DNA of 64,000 nucleotides from DATFDN01 sp963818725 (GCA_963818725.1 CAWFTU010000013.1:1-64000); one strand, 5' to 3'; positions 24,632 through 33,480 are shown, counted from the stretch's first letter. Numbers and translations: made by a program. The notes: generated from the letters alone by a model not told the origin.

Positions 24632-25539
24632 AGCTGCCTCTCCGACATGCGGAGCTTGCGCATCAGTATGAAGACGAGCGGGATCAGAACCGGCAGGGCC
24701 GTCATGACATTCGCCACGCCGAGCCGGGGTAGCGCGACGGTGAATGCATAGCGGATGCCGAGCGTGGCGAGCACCTCTGTGGACATCGCCGGCCCACCGC
24801 CAGAGACGAAGTACGTCGCGTTGAAGTCGCCGAGCGCAAAGACGGTATCGAGCAAGATGCAGACGAGATATAGATTCGCCATCAGCGGGAACGTCACATG
24901 CGCGAACCGGCGAAGGCCCGTGGCCCCGTCCACGTCGGCTGCCTCGTACAGCTCTTGCGGGACCGCCATCCGGCCGGCCAGCAAGATCACGGTCCAGAAC
25001 GGCATATTCTTCCAGATATAGGCACCGATGTTGCACGCGAGCCCCATCCAGTGCGAATTCAGGTAAACTGGCCCGTCAATGCCGAACAGTATGTACAACA
25101 GATTGTTGAGCATGCCGTACTGGCCGTCCAGAAGCCAGTGGATCGACATGTAGGCAGGCAGCGCCGGCATGGCCCAGGGCAGGATGTAGATCACGAGCAG
25201 CGCCCTAACCCACCAGCGCTTGCGCATGAAGAAGCCGGACAGCAAGAACGCCAGGAACATCTTCACGTTAACGCCGATACCGACGTACAGCACCGTGTTG
25301 AGCACGGTTTGCAGATAGCGGGGATCGTCGAACAGTTGAGCATACAGTGCCGGGGCGCTGCCAAGCCAGAGCCCATAGCAAATCGGATAAACGACGAACG
25401 CGAAGAAGACGAGTACATAGGGCAAGGCGAAGGCGGCCGCCCACGTGTAGTCGGAACCCCGTAGTCCGCTACGCCAGGCGCGGCGCGTAGGGCGCGCGGC
25501 GGACCGTGGTGCCGCGAGTGCGTGTTGTGTGACGCTCAT
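24628..25539 (-). CDS. carbohydrate ABC transporter permease (MalF/UgpA type)
   Basis: A 303-residue permease with six or seven membrane segments starting near residue 30 (WAAAFALPYVLVFFAFVVYPICYGLWL). The cytoplasmic loop LYEAADVDGATGLRRFAHVTFPLMAN is the EAA motif of CUT1 sugar importers. It is coupled to the second permease downstream and preceded by the binding-protein gene after 14 bases. No ATPase gene is present in this cassette, so a shared ATPase encoded elsewhere would be needed. Confidence 0.88.
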   Translation of the reverse strand: MSVTQHALAAPRSAARPTRRAWRSGLRGSDYTWAAAFALPYVLVFFAFVVYPICYGLWLGSAPALYAQLFDDPRYLQTVLNTVLYVGIGVNVKMFLAFLLSGFFMRKRWWVRALLVIYILPWAMPALPAYMSIHWLLDGQYGMLNNLLYILFGIDGPVYLNSHWMGLACNIGAYIWKNMPFWTVILLAGRMAVPQELYEAADVDGATGLRRFAHVTFPLMANLYLVCILLDTVFALGDFNATYFVSGGGPAMSTEVLATLGIRYAFTVALPRLGVANVMTALPVLIPLVFILMRKLRMSERQL

Positions 25540-25553
25540 GCCTGCCCCCAGCG

Positions 25554-26930
25554 CTATTCGTGTGAGATCCTCGCGAAGATCTGCTCGGCCCGCTTAAACG
25601 CCTTGTCGATTGCGGCGCTTGGCGTCACATTATTTTTGATGACCTCGGCGACAGCCTGGCCCCAAAGCTGTTCGGCGCTGAGCTGACCCCAAGCAGGCGT
25701 GAACCCCTCATAGACAGGCATGGTGGGATCCAACACCGCTTCCTTGACATAGGCCGCACGATGCGGGTCCGAGGGATCAAGCCACCACGGGTCGTCCTTC
25801 ACGATCTGGGGTATTGCCGGCACCCATCGGCCCAGACCGGCCTTGAGGTTTGCACCCATCTCCTGTGGCTGCATCCAGAACTTCATGAAGTCCTTGGCGA
25901 CTTCGATGTTCTTTGCTCCCTTCGGGATGAAGCCGCCGCCAGCGTTGACCTGGCCGGGCATCGGTTTGCCGTCATTGCCGTTCGGCATCCCGAGCGTGAC
26001 CATGGACCGGTATGCCTCCTGGTCGTCGATCATCGCCAGCTCGGTCGACAGCGTGCCGTCGAAATCCACGATAAAGAGCTTCTGGTGGAAGCCGTTGTTG
26101 TCGTCCGCGTCGTTCCAGCTCATCCCTTCCGGCGGAACGACGCCTTCCTTATAGGCGTTTGCGAGGTAGGTGCACGACTTGATCGCCGCCTCCCGAATCT
26201 GCGGGTTGTCCGTGTGCAGCTTGCCGTCCGGCGTGACGATGTCCTTGCCGCCGTTGGCGATCATGAAGTGCTGGAACAGGTTGTTCCCGTCGTTCGGCCC
26301 GACCGTGGTGATCTGCAACCCGAGGGCGTAGATTTTGCGCATCCCCTTGGCGCGCAGTTCCTTCTGCATTGGCTTGAAGAAGTCCCAGCGTGCGTCCCAG
26401 GTGTTCGGGATGTCCGACACCTTGTGGCCAGCCTTCTCGACCAAGCTTCCCCAGACATGGAACGGAGTGACGGCCTGTTTGATCGGGCACAGGTAGTAGC
26501 TGCGCCTCCCGGCGGTCTTGTTGTAGAAGGTGGAGCCAAGCCTCGCGGTGTCGCTGAGCTGAGACTCGTAGGCGGACACCACGTCGGTTACATTTACTAT
26601 TTTGCCTTCCCAGGCGTTCTGCGGCAGGATCGTCGCGGGCGCGTCCATGAAAACCAGGTCCGGGACGTCGCCGCTGGTAAGGGCCGAGATCGTCTTCTGG
26701 TTCTGCGCCATGAACGGCATGATGCTGTAGTCGAGCTTGTTGCCGCTGGCTTTCATGTAGTTTTCGGCCGTCCTCTTGAACGCAGCGTCCTCCGCAGGAA
26801 CGAAACCCTGATTGACCCAGATTGTCGCGGTCTTGGCCGCCGCGTTCGCGATATACGGCCGCGCCAGCGCCACGCTCGCGGCGAGGCCGGCCGATCCCGT
26901 CACGAGGTTGCGGCGGGTCAGATTTCCCAT
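25554..26930 (-). CDS. sugar ABC transporter substrate-binding protein with Tat-type signal
   Basis: A 458-residue periplasmic binding protein of the CUT1 extracellular type. The N-terminus MGNLTRRNLVTGSAGLAASVALARPYIANAAA has the twin-Arg motif and a weak hydrophobic core, suggesting export by Tat. Further along are QNQKTISALTSGDVPDLVFMD and PGQVNAGGGFIPKGAKNIEVAKDFMKFW, typical of this family. ATG 26930 is preferred over an in-frame start 21 bases upstream because it puts the RR motif at residues 6-7. It heads the three-gene operon. The ligand is unknown. Confidence 0.85.
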   Translation of the reverse strand: MGNLTRRNLVTGSAGLAASVALARPYIANAAAKTATIWVNQGFVPAEDAAFKRTAENYMKASGNKLDYSIMPFMAQNQKTISALTSGDVPDLVFMDAPATILPQNAWEGKIVNVTDVVSAYESQLSDTARLGSTFYNKTAGRRSYYLCPIKQAVTPFHVWGSLVEKAGHKVSDIPNTWDARWDFFKPMQKELRAKGMRKIYALGLQITTVGPNDGNNLFQHFMIANGGKDIVTPDGKLHTDNPQIREAAIKSCTYLANAYKEGVVPPEGMSWNDADDNNGFHQKLFIVDFDGTLSTELAMIDDQEAYRSMVTLGMPNGNDGKPMPGQVNAGGGFIPKGAKNIEVAKDFMKFWMQPQEMGANLKAGLGRWVPAIPQIVKDDPWWLDPSDPHRAAYVKEAVLDPTMPVYEGFTPAWGQLSAEQLWGQAVAEVIKNNVTPSAAIDKAFKRAEQIFARISHE

Positions 26931-26958
26931 GAAAGCGGCCTCCCTGGCCAACTTGGCG

Positions 26959-26972
26959 GTTGCTTATGCAAC
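26959..26972. promoter_or_regulatory. inverted-repeat operator upstream of the ABC operon
   Basis: GTTGC-TTAT-GCAAC is a perfect palindrome 29 bases before the start of the binding-protein gene. It resembles the TTGC...GCAA sites bound by MarR-type regulators. No regulator gene is adjacent, so the regulator is unknown. Confidence 0.45.
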
Positions 26973-27068
26973 TCGTTCCAATCTCTCCCTATCACACGGA
27001 GGGCCGTGAGGCAAACGGGGGGGGGGCGGCCTTGGCGGGCACCGGCGCGGCGGCTAAACGGAACCTGC

Positions 27069-27824
27069 ATGGACGCGACCCACGAAGAACGCCTCGCCAT
27101 CGCCCTCGCGCGGCTCATCCTCGATCCCGCCGCGCCGTCGGCGCGCCATATCGCGGTGGGCGCCGCCAGCCCGATCCCGGCCGCCGCGTGCTCGCTGGTG
27201 AGGGCGCTGGGCCACCCCGTGCGGCTTTCGCTGCTGCACAAACAGACTGGCAACCCGTTCACCGCCGGCACGCGAGAGCTGTTCGACCTTGCCGGCCAGG
27301 GCCGTATCGATCTGTTTTTCCTGGGCGGCGGGCAAATCGACGGGCAGGCCAACATCAACTTGATCGGCACCGGCAACTGGCCGGGGGCGGGCGCGCGTTT
27401 CCCCGGCAGCTTCGGCTCGGCTTTCATGTACCTCATGGTCCCGCGCACCATCCTGTTCCGCGAGGAGCACTCGCGCCGCGTGCTTGTTCCGCGCGTCGAT
27501 ATCGTCTCCGCGCCTGGCATCTCGGAGCCTGGCGTGTTCCGCCGCGGAACCGCGCAAGCGTTGCTGACCGGGCGCTGCGCCTTCCGCTTTGACGCGGCGC
27601 CCGGCCGCTTTGCGCTGGCCTCGGTCCACCCGGGCGAGACCGCCGAGACGGTGCGCGCCGCCACCGGCTTCGACTACGACGAGCCGGCGCGCGTGCCCGT
27701 CACGCCCGACCCGACCGAGGCCGAGCTTGGGCTGCTGCGCGGGCCGGTGTGCCGAGAGATACTCGAGACCTACCCCGCTTTCTGCCGCCGCGTCTGGGGA
27801 CGCGAGAAGGAGCAAGCCGCCTGA
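27069..27824 (+). CDS. CoA-transferase subunit B (glutaconate type)
   Basis: A 251-residue GctB-like subunit: RHIAVGAASPIPAAACSLVRAL, then LFFLGGGQIDGQANINLIGTGNW and GSFGSAFMYLMVPRTILFREEHSRRVLVPRVD. The GGGQIDGQAN...N segment is the family signature. It should pair with the A subunit at 22.9-23.7 kb, but 3.3 kb of oppositely oriented ABC transporter genes lie between them. Its stop overlaps the next start (TGATG at 27822-27826), coupling it to the CaiB-type transferase. Confidence 0.8.
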   Translation: MDATHEERLAIALARLILDPAAPSARHIAVGAASPIPAAACSLVRALGHPVRLSLLHKQTGNPFTAGTRELFDLAGQGRIDLFFLGGGQIDGQANINLIGTGNWPGAGARFPGSFGSAFMYLMVPRTILFREEHSRRVLVPRVDIVSAPGISEPGVFRRGTAQALLTGRCAFRFDAAPGRFALASVHPGETAETVRAATGFDYDEPARVPVTPDPTEAELGLLRGPVCREILETYPAFCRRVWGREKEQAA

Positions 27825-29062
27825 TGGATGACGCCGCCTCCACCACCCAACCCGGCAAGGGCCTCGCCCGCTCGCCCGGCGCGCTCGCAGGGCTGAAGGT
27901 CATCGACCTGACCCGCGTGCTGGGCGGGCCGTACTGCACCATGATCCTGTCCGACCACGGCGCCGAGGTCATCAAGATCGAGCCGCCGCAGGGCGACGAG
28001 GTGCGCGACTGGGGACCGCCGTTCCACGAGGGCGACGCCAGCTACTTCATCGGCATCAACCGCAACAAGCGTTCCCTCGCGCTCGACCTCGGCAAGGCGG
28101 AGGGGCGGGCGGTGCTGCTGCGCCTGCTGGAGGGCGCCGATGTCCTGATCGAGAACTTCAAGCCGGGCTCGATGGAGAAATGGGGCCTTGGCTATGAGGC
28201 GGATCTCGCGCCGCGCTTTCCCGGCCTGATCCATTGCCGGGTCTCCGGCTTCGGCGCCGACGGCCCGCTCGGCGGCCTGCCGGGATATGACGCCATCTTG
28301 CAGGCCATGACAGGGCTGATGAGCGCCAACGGCGACGCCACCACCGGGCCGATGCGGCTCGGCACGGCGATGGTGGACATGGGCACCGGCCTCTATTCCG
28401 CGGTCGGCATCCTGATGGCGCTGCACGAGCGCACGCGCTCCGGACAGGGGCAGTTTCTCGACATGGCGCTCTATGACTGCGGCCTGTCCCTGCTGCACCC
28501 CCAGGCGGCCAACTACTTCCTGAGCGGCAAGCGGCCGGTGGGCACCGGGAATCCGCACCCGAACCTGGTACCGTACGACAAGTTCCCGGCGCGGACTTGC
28601 GAAATCTTCATCGCCAGCGGCAACAACGGCCAGTTCCGCCGGATGTGCGAGATGATCGGCCTCCCGCACCTGCCCGACGATCCGCGCTTCGCCGACAATG
28701 GGAAGCGCAACGTGAACCGCGACGCGCTGACGGCGGCGCTGAAGGCGGCGTTCGCCGAGCTGGATGGGCACGAGGTCGCGCTGCGCCTGATCCGTGGCGG
28801 CGTGCCCGCCGGGCCAGTGTTGTGGACTGACGAGGCGACCGAGGCGCCGCACACCGCGCATCGCGAGATGGTCACGGAACTCGGCGAGTACAAGGGTCTT
28901 GGCACGCCGATCAAGCTTTCCCGGACGCCCGGCGGCACCCGCGCCGCGCCGCCCAAGTTCGGCGAGCACGGCGCGGACATTCTGGCCCGGCATGGGTACG
29001 GCCCGGAGGAGATCGCGCGCTTGCGGGAAAGCGGCGTCGTGCTCACGCGACGGCGGACATGA
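27824..29062 (+). CDS. CaiB/BaiF (family III) CoA-transferase
   Basis: A 412-residue class III CoA-transferase. After a short leader come LAGLKVIDLTRVLGGPYCTMILSDHGAEVIKIEPPQGDEVR, NRNKRSLALDLGKAEGRAVLLRLLEGADVLIENFKPGSMEKWGL, then FGADGPLGGLPGYDAILQAMTGLM and MVDMGTGLYSAVGIL. The catalytic Asp is expected in the MVDMGTG segment. It transfers CoA between organic acids; together with the CoA-transferase B gene it suggests an acid degradation pathway. Confidence 0.9.
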   Translation: MDDAASTTQPGKGLARSPGALAGLKVIDLTRVLGGPYCTMILSDHGAEVIKIEPPQGDEVRDWGPPFHEGDASYFIGINRNKRSLALDLGKAEGRAVLLRLLEGADVLIENFKPGSMEKWGLGYEADLAPRFPGLIHCRVSGFGADGPLGGLPGYDAILQAMTGLMSANGDATTGPMRLGTAMVDMGTGLYSAVGILMALHERTRSGQGQFLDMALYDCGLSLLHPQAANYFLSGKRPVGTGNPHPNLVPYDKFPARTCEIFIASGNNGQFRRMCEMIGLPHLPDDPRFADNGKRNVNRDALTAALKAAFAELDGHEVALRLIRGGVPAGPVLWTDEATEAPHTAHREMVTELGEYKGLGTPIKLSRTPGGTRAAPPKFGEHGADILARHGYGPEEIARLRESGVVLTRRRT

Positions 29063-29116
29063 CGCCGGTGTAGAGCGCAATCGCCTTTGCCGCATCCGGT
29101 TGCTAGACCGCACGGC

Positions 29117-30004
29117 GTGAGCAGGGCAGAGCGCATCGCGATCGGCAGCATCGGCATAGGCTGCCTGGTACTGGCTCTGAAGGGCGCGGCCTGGTGGGTC
29201 AGCGGCAGCGCGGCCTTCTACTCCGACGCACTGGAGTCGACGGTGAACGTCGCCGCCAGCGTGATCGCCCTCTATGCCATCCATCTCGCGGGCAAGCCGG
29301 CCGACGCCGAGCACCCGTACGGGCATGACAAGGCGGAGTTTTTCGCCGCCGTGATCGAGGGCGTGCTGATCGTGATCGCCGCTCTCTCAATCTTCCGGGA
29401 GGCCTGGCGGGACGTATCGGCCCAGCGCGCGCTCACGCTCAGCGCACTCGCCTTCTCGCTCAGCCTGGCGGCAACCGGGCTGAATGCGTTCTGGTCGGTC
29501 GCCTTGCGGCGCACCGGCAAGCGCCTGCGTTCGGCGGCCCTCGTGGCCGATTCCCGCCACTTGATGAGCGACGTCGTCACCTCGCTCGGCATCGTGGCCG
29601 GCGTGGCTCTGGTGCTGGCAACGGGACAAAGGCTGATCGACCCGGCCCTGGCCGCCCTGGCGGGGGTGTACGTGCTGTGGTCCGGCGTGCGCACCATGTC
29701 GGGCTCGCTCGGCGGATTGATGGACGCGGCACCCGATCCGGCGGTGGTCGCCCGCATCCGCGAGCTGGTCTCCAACACCGCGATCGGCGCCATCGAGGCG
29801 CACGACCTGCGCAGCCGCCACGCCGGGCGGCTGACCTTCCTGGAGTTTCACCTTGTCGTGCCGGGCAGCATGACAGTGGCGGAGTCGCACGCGATCTGCG
29901 ATCGTATCGAGTCAGCACTGAAATCCGAGATGGACTACCTCGTCATCACGATCCATGTCGAGCCTGAGGCCAAAGCCAAGCATCACGGCGTTCCGGTTCT
30001 CTAG
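29117..30004 (+). CDS. cation diffusion facilitator (CDF) family transporter
   Basis: A 295-residue exporter of divalent metals with six membrane segments. Metal-site features are SDALESTVNV in segment 2, HPYGHDKAEFF in the following loop and DSRHLMSDVVTS (HxxxD) in segment 5, then a cytoplasmic domain (VRIRELVSNTAIGAIEAHDLRSRHAGRLTFLEFHLVV). GTG 29117 gives the natural beginning; an in-frame TTG 30 bases upstream adds nothing conserved. The metal (Zn, Fe, Co or Mn) cannot be told. Its end overlaps the TonB-like gene by 50 bases. Confidence 0.88.
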   Translation: MSRAERIAIGSIGIGCLVLALKGAAWWVSGSAAFYSDALESTVNVAASVIALYAIHLAGKPADAEHPYGHDKAEFFAAVIEGVLIVIAALSIFREAWRDVSAQRALTLSALAFSLSLAATGLNAFWSVALRRTGKRLRSAALVADSRHLMSDVVTSLGIVAGVALVLATGQRLIDPALAALAGVYVLWSGVRTMSGSLGGLMDAAPDPAVVARIRELVSNTAIGAIEAHDLRSRHAGRLTFLEFHLVVPGSMTVAESHAICDRIESALKSEMDYLVITIHVEPEAKAKHHGVPVL

Positions 30005-30599
30005 CCCGCTTGGCCGGGCAACAGGGGCCTCCGCGCTGTTGCACGCGAGCGCGCTTGCCGCCGCGCTGTTGACCGGACACACCACCCCCGGGCCAGGATG
30101 GCCAGGAGCAATGATCGAGTTGCGGCTTGTGGAGACACAGGGCTCGGTGCCGGCGTCCCAGTCGCCGGGGCTGCTCAACCCCTCCCTCCGGCCCCCTCCC
30201 GCAAGGGGAGAGGGAGAAGAAGAGCCTCGTCCCCTTGTGGGAGGGGGTTCAACCGGCAACAGCACGGCGAATGCGGTGGCCACCGGCCCCGGCATCATCC
30301 CAGCCAGGATCGATGCACAGTGGCATAACCGCGAGCCCGCGTATCCACCCGACGCCGCGCAGCGGCGCGAGGCTGGAACGGTGCTGCTGCTGATCCATGT
30401 CGGTTTGGATGGGGCGGTGGAGGGCATCGACGTCGCGGCAAGCTCGGGCTTCCCCCAACTTGACCGCGCGGCCCGGACGGCGGTCGCGACCTGGCATTTC
30501 CTGCCCGCCGTCCATGGCGGCCGGACGATCGCCTCCGACATGGAGCTGCGTGTCGTGTTCCAGCTCAAGGAGGGAGAAGCGGATGGTGGTTCGCATTGA
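29955..30599 (+). CDS. TonB-family C-terminal domain protein with a repeat-derived linker
   Basis: A 214-residue protein with one hydrophobic segment (ASALLHASALAAALLTG) and a C-terminal TonB domain: AYPPDAAQRREAGTVLLLIHVGLDGAVEGIDVAASSGFPQLDRAARTAVATWHFLPA. TonB proteins pass energy from the inner membrane to outer-membrane transporters. The linker between residues about 70 and 100 is translated from a REP-like palindrome (NPSLRPPPARGEGEEEPRP), in frame. No ExbB/ExbD genes are adjacent. It overlaps both its upstream and downstream neighbours. Confidence 0.75.
   Translation: MSSLRPKPSITAFRFSSPLGRATGASALLHASALAAALLTGHTTPGPGWPGAMIELRLVETQGSVPASQSPGLLNPSLRPPPARGEGEEEPRPLVGGGSTGNSTANAVATGPGIIPARIDAQWHNREPAYPPDAAQRREAGTVLLLIHVGLDGAVEGIDVAASSGFPQLDRAARTAVATWHFLPAVHGGRTIASDMELRVVFQLKEGEADGGSH
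30170..30252. repeat. REP-like palindrome pair inside the TonB-like gene
   Basis: CCCCTCCCGCAAGGGGAGAG and the following CCCCTTGTGGGAGGGGGTT are variants of the dispersed CCCTCTCCCGC...GGGAGAGGG family. They are fully inside a coding frame and lengthen the protein without breaking it. Confidence 0.75.
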
Positions 30600-31197
30600 C
30601 CGGGTGGTGACGCGCGGGGGTGATACGGGAGAGACCTCGCTTGGCGACGGCGCGCGTGTGCGCAAGGACGATGACCGCATCGTGGCGCTCGGATCCGTGG
30701 ACGAGGCGAACGCCGCGATCGGCGTGCTGCGGGCGCTGGGTATTCCGGACGCGGTGGACGCGATGCTCGCGCGGATTCAGAACGACCTTTTCGACCTTGG
30801 AGCCGATCTCTGCGTGCCTGGGCAGGGCGGGAAGCGGCGGCGCCTGGCCGATACCCCCTCGGCGCGGCTGGAGGTGGAAATCGCCGCGATCAACGCGAGT
30901 CTCGCGCCGCTGCGCAGCTTCATACTGCCGGGCGGAACGCCGGCCGCCGCGCAGGCCCATGCCGCCCGCACGCTCGCGCGCCGGGCAGAGCGGGACGTGG
31001 TGCGGCTGGCCGCCGCTCAGCCGGTCAACCCGGCGGTGGTCCGATACCTCAACCGCCTTTCAGACCATCTGTTCGTGCTCGCCCGCTCGCTCAACGGTGC
31101 CGGCGCGAACGACGTGCTGTGGGTGCCGGGCGGATCAGATCACATGGAAAAGCCAGAGCAGGATCAGCACCGGGATCGGAATCCCCAAGAGCCATAG
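30583..31197 (+). CDS. pduO: cob(I)alamin adenosyltransferase, PduO type
   Basis: A 204-residue ATP:corrinoid adenosyltransferase that makes adenosylcobalamin. Signatures are TRGGDTGETSLGDGARVRKDD at the N-terminus (ATP site), GSVDEANAAIGVLRA, RIQNDLFDLGADLCVPG, FILPGGTPAAAQAH, ARRAERDVVRLA and YLNRLSDHLFVLARSLN. ATG 30583 overlaps the end of the TonB-like gene. After LWVPGG the last 20 residues (acidic/basic, Gln-rich) are antisense to a small membrane protein and not conserved. Confidence 0.9.
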   Translation: MVVRIDRVVTRGGDTGETSLGDGARVRKDDDRIVALGSVDEANAAIGVLRALGIPDAVDAMLARIQNDLFDLGADLCVPGQGGKRRRLADTPSARLEVEIAAINASLAPLRSFILPGGTPAAAQAHAARTLARRAERDVVRLAAAQPVNPAVVRYLNRLSDHLFVLARSLNGAGANDVLWVPGGSDHMEKPEQDQHRDRNPQEP

Positions 31198-31212
31198 AAG
31201 GAGCACGCGCAT
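31135..31212 (-). CDS. 25-residue membrane protein, antisense to the adenosyltransferase end
   Basis: The minus strand encodes MRVLLLWLLGIPIPVLILLWLFHVI, almost wholly a single membrane helix. GGAG lies 6 bases before the ATG at 31212. Similar tiny proteins with a WLLGxPxPxLIL core are, as I recall, widespread in proteobacteria. It overlaps the 3' end of the adenosyltransferase by 63 bases on the other strand. The call rests on composition and ribosome site only. Confidence 0.45.
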   Translation of the reverse strand: MRVLLLWLLGIPIPVLILLWLFHVI

Positions 31213-31285
31213 AACCATCTCCAGCGGTGGACACCTGCATAACGTTCCGGAAAGGGTTCGGTTCCCGGCCTGACCCTCTGTCATA

Positions 31286-32437
31286 CTAAATCCGGGTGAT
31301 AGGTTCGGTTTAGAGTGGCGGCTGCGCGGAGCGGGCCTATGCCGCGGGCGGTTGAACGGGGGATGATGGCACGGATTGCCGAGCACCTGAGTGTGGCGGA
31401 ACTGGCGGCGCGGTTCCGCGCGGCGCAAACCGTGGCCGAGGCGCGGCACACCCAGGCGATTTGGCTGCTGGCGCAGGGCCGCACGGTGGTCGAGGTGGCC
31501 GGGGTGCTGGCGCTCACGCCGCGCTGGGTGGAGGCGGTGGCGGCGCGCTACAACGCACGCGGCCCGGCGGCGCTGGGCGATGGGCGGCGGCGGAACGGGC
31601 GAGCAGCGAGCGTGCTGACCGAGGCGGTGCTGGCCGCCCTGGCCGAGCGGCTGCGTGAGCCGCCCGAGGACGGCGGGCTATGGAGTGGCCCCAAGGTGGC
31701 GGCCTGGATGGCGCGGCACCTCAAGCTGGAGCGGGTGCATCCGCAGCGCGGCTGGGAGGCGCTGAAGCGGCTCGGCTGGTCGGTGCAGACGCCGCGCCCG
31801 CGCCATCCGCGGGCCGCTGATCCGGAGGCGCGGGCGGCCTTCGCAAACAGGTTGACGTTGCCGTTGCGCAAGCACGGGCGGCGCACCCGAAACAGCCGGT
31901 CGAGGTCTGGGCGGAGGACGAGCACCGCCTCGGCCTGAAGCCGATCCGCCGCCGGGTCTGGGCCAAGGCCGGCGCACGCCCAACGGCGCTGGGTCATCAC
32001 CGGTTCCAGTGGCTGCACGTCGCGGCCTTCGTGCAGCCGAGCAGCGGCGAGACGGTCTGGTATCTCTGCACCCGCATCAACAAGCCGGCCTTCGAAACCC
32101 GGCTCGCCGCCTTCGCCCGCGAGAGCGGGGCGGGACGCCGACGCCACATCGTCCTCGTGCTGGACAACGCCGGCTGGCACGGCCCCAAGGGCTTGGCCGT
32201 GCCGGACGGGATCACGCTGGTGTTCCTGCCTCCCTACAGCCCGGAACTCCAACCCGCTGAGCGGCTCTGGCCGCTGCTCGACGAGGCGGTGGCCAACAAG
32301 CACTTCCCCACCCTGGCCGACCTCGATGCCGCCATCGCCGAACGCAGCACCCGCCTCGACCCAAGCATGATCCGTCCGCACACCAGCTTCCACTGGTGGC
32401 CAAAGCCGGTTCAGCCGAACTAATCAGCCGGATTTGG
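31286..32437 (+). mobile_element. IS630-family insertion sequence (copy A)
   Basis: The inverted repeats start CTAAATCCGGGTGAT at the left and CCAAATCCGGCTGAT (inverted) at the right. A TA dinucleotide is present on both sides (31284-31285 and 32438-32439), as expected for IS630/Tc1-type insertion. The single transposase is split by a -1 frameshift. The element lies between the adenosyltransferase and pgpA. Confidence 0.9.
31339..32423 (+). pseudogene. IS630 transposase in two frames
   Basis: The first frame carries the helix-turn-helix part (AIWLLAQGRTVVEVAGVLALTPRWVEAVAARYNARG) and GGLWSGPKVAAWM. Near 31850 the frame moves by -1, and the second part has the DDE residues: WAEDEHRLGLKP, VLVLDNAGWHGPKG and LPPYSPELQPAERLW. 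IS630 elements can use -1 ribosomal frameshifting, and an AAAC run lies at the junction, so the protein may still be made. A simple deletion of one A in that run is the alternative. Confidence 0.8.
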
Positions 32438-32439
32438 TA

Positions 32440-32895
32440 TCAGAAGTGATAGGGCCATCGCGAGCGCACCGCCCAGACGATTCCCGCCGTGAACGCGCCG
32501 GCGATCACATCATCGGCCATGACCCCTGCCGCTCCGCCTTGCCGGTCGGCCCAGCCGATCGGGCCTGGCTTGACCACGTCCAGAAGCCGGAACACGGCAA
32601 GCGCGAACAGCAGCCCAAATGCCGATGGACGCGCGAGCCCAAGCAGCCCGATCCACTGGCCCGCCACCTCGTCGATGACAACCCAAGCCGGATCGGCGTC
32701 CGCCGGCACCGTGGCCGTGATCGCCCAGAGCCCGATCAGGCAAGCGGCGCAGGCGGCGAGTGCCAGCGCGGGCGGGCTGGCCAGCAGCAATCCACCGCCC
32801 GCCAGGGTAGCCAGGGCCGAGGCAACGGTTCCCGATGCCGCTGGCGCGTAGCCCACGCCGAAGCCGCTCGCCAGCAGGCGCGCGAGCCGTTTCAT
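32440..32895 (-). CDS. pgpA: phosphatidylglycerophosphatase A
   Basis: PgpA removes the phosphate from phosphatidylglycerophosphate in the inner membrane. The 151-residue protein has LLASGFGVGYAPAASGTVASALA, ADPAWVVIDEVAGQWIGLLGL, FRLLDVVKPGPIGWADRQGGAAGVMADDVIAG and hydrophobic stretches between. The acidic motifs DE and DD are intact. ATG 32895 is chosen because the open frame further upstream is only antisense to the MaoC gene. The IS630 element ends 2 bases from its stop and has removed nothing conserved. Confidence 0.9.
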   Translation of the reverse strand: MKRLARLLASGFGVGYAPAASGTVASALATLAGGGLLLASPPALALAACAACLIGLWAITATVPADADPAWVVIDEVAGQWIGLLGLARPSAFGLLFALAVFRLLDVVKPGPIGWADRQGGAAGVMADDVIAGAFTAGIVWAVRSRWPYHF

Positions 32896-32982
32896 GTCAC
32901 ATCCCTTTGTCCCGGTCCGCGCCCTGTCGCGCATCGCAGTGCGTTGGTATGGTCGGTGGTCAACGCGAAACGGAGGAGAGCG

Positions 32983-33468
32983 GTGGCGAAGACGATCAAG
33001 TTCCCGGTCGAGGCATCGCACATCATGATGTTCGCGCGCGCCATCGGCGATACCAATCCCGCCCATCACGATGCGGAGGCGGCCAGGCAGGCAGGCGCCA
33101 ACGGCATTGTTGCCCCGCCCACCTTCCCGCAGGCCGTCGCGCAGTTCGACCCCGATTATCACCTCCGGCCGAAGCCCGGCGAGCCCTGGTTCGGCTCCGG
33201 CAAGACACCCTCCGGTGTCGAGGGCAAGCCGAAATCCCTGGGCGGCCTGCACGCCGAGCAGCATTTCGAGTATCGCCGCCCGCTGCGCCCCGGCGACGTG
33301 CTGACGGTGGAATACAAGGACGGCAAGAGCTGGGAAAAGGAGAGCAAGCGCGCCGGCAAGCTGACCTTCCATGAAAGGATCGCCGAGTACCGCGACCAGT
33401 CCGGGGAGTTGGTGGCGGTCGCGCGCAGCGTGGGCGTGACCACCGAGCGCCCGGTCGAGCAGGGCTGA
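32983..33468 (+). CDS. MaoC-like dehydratase subunit (FAS1-like N-terminal type)
   Basis: GTG 32983, after GGAGGAGAG, starts a 161-residue hot-dog protein: EASHIMMFARAIGDTNPAHHDAEAARQAGANGIVAPPTFP, GGLHAEQHFEYRRPLRPGDVLTVEYK. These are the hallmarks of the non-catalytic partner (HadA-like) in two-subunit (3R)-hydroxyacyl dehydratases. The catalytic partner follows 12 bases downstream. The pair would hydrate or dehydrate an acyl-CoA or acyl-ACP. Confidence 0.82.
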   Translation: MAKTIKFPVEASHIMMFARAIGDTNPAHHDAEAARQAGANGIVAPPTFPQAVAQFDPDYHLRPKPGEPWFGSGKTPSGVEGKPKSLGGLHAEQHFEYRRPLRPGDVLTVEYKDGKSWEKESKRAGKLTFHERIAEYRDQSGELVAVARSVGVTTERPVEQG

Positions 33469-33480
33469 GGAGGAACGGCG

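Noticed and set aside
26990..27068. Run of ten G before the CoA-transferase B start as a phase-variation tract
   Set aside because: It lies upstream of the start codon and not in a frame; no promoter spacing role is evident.
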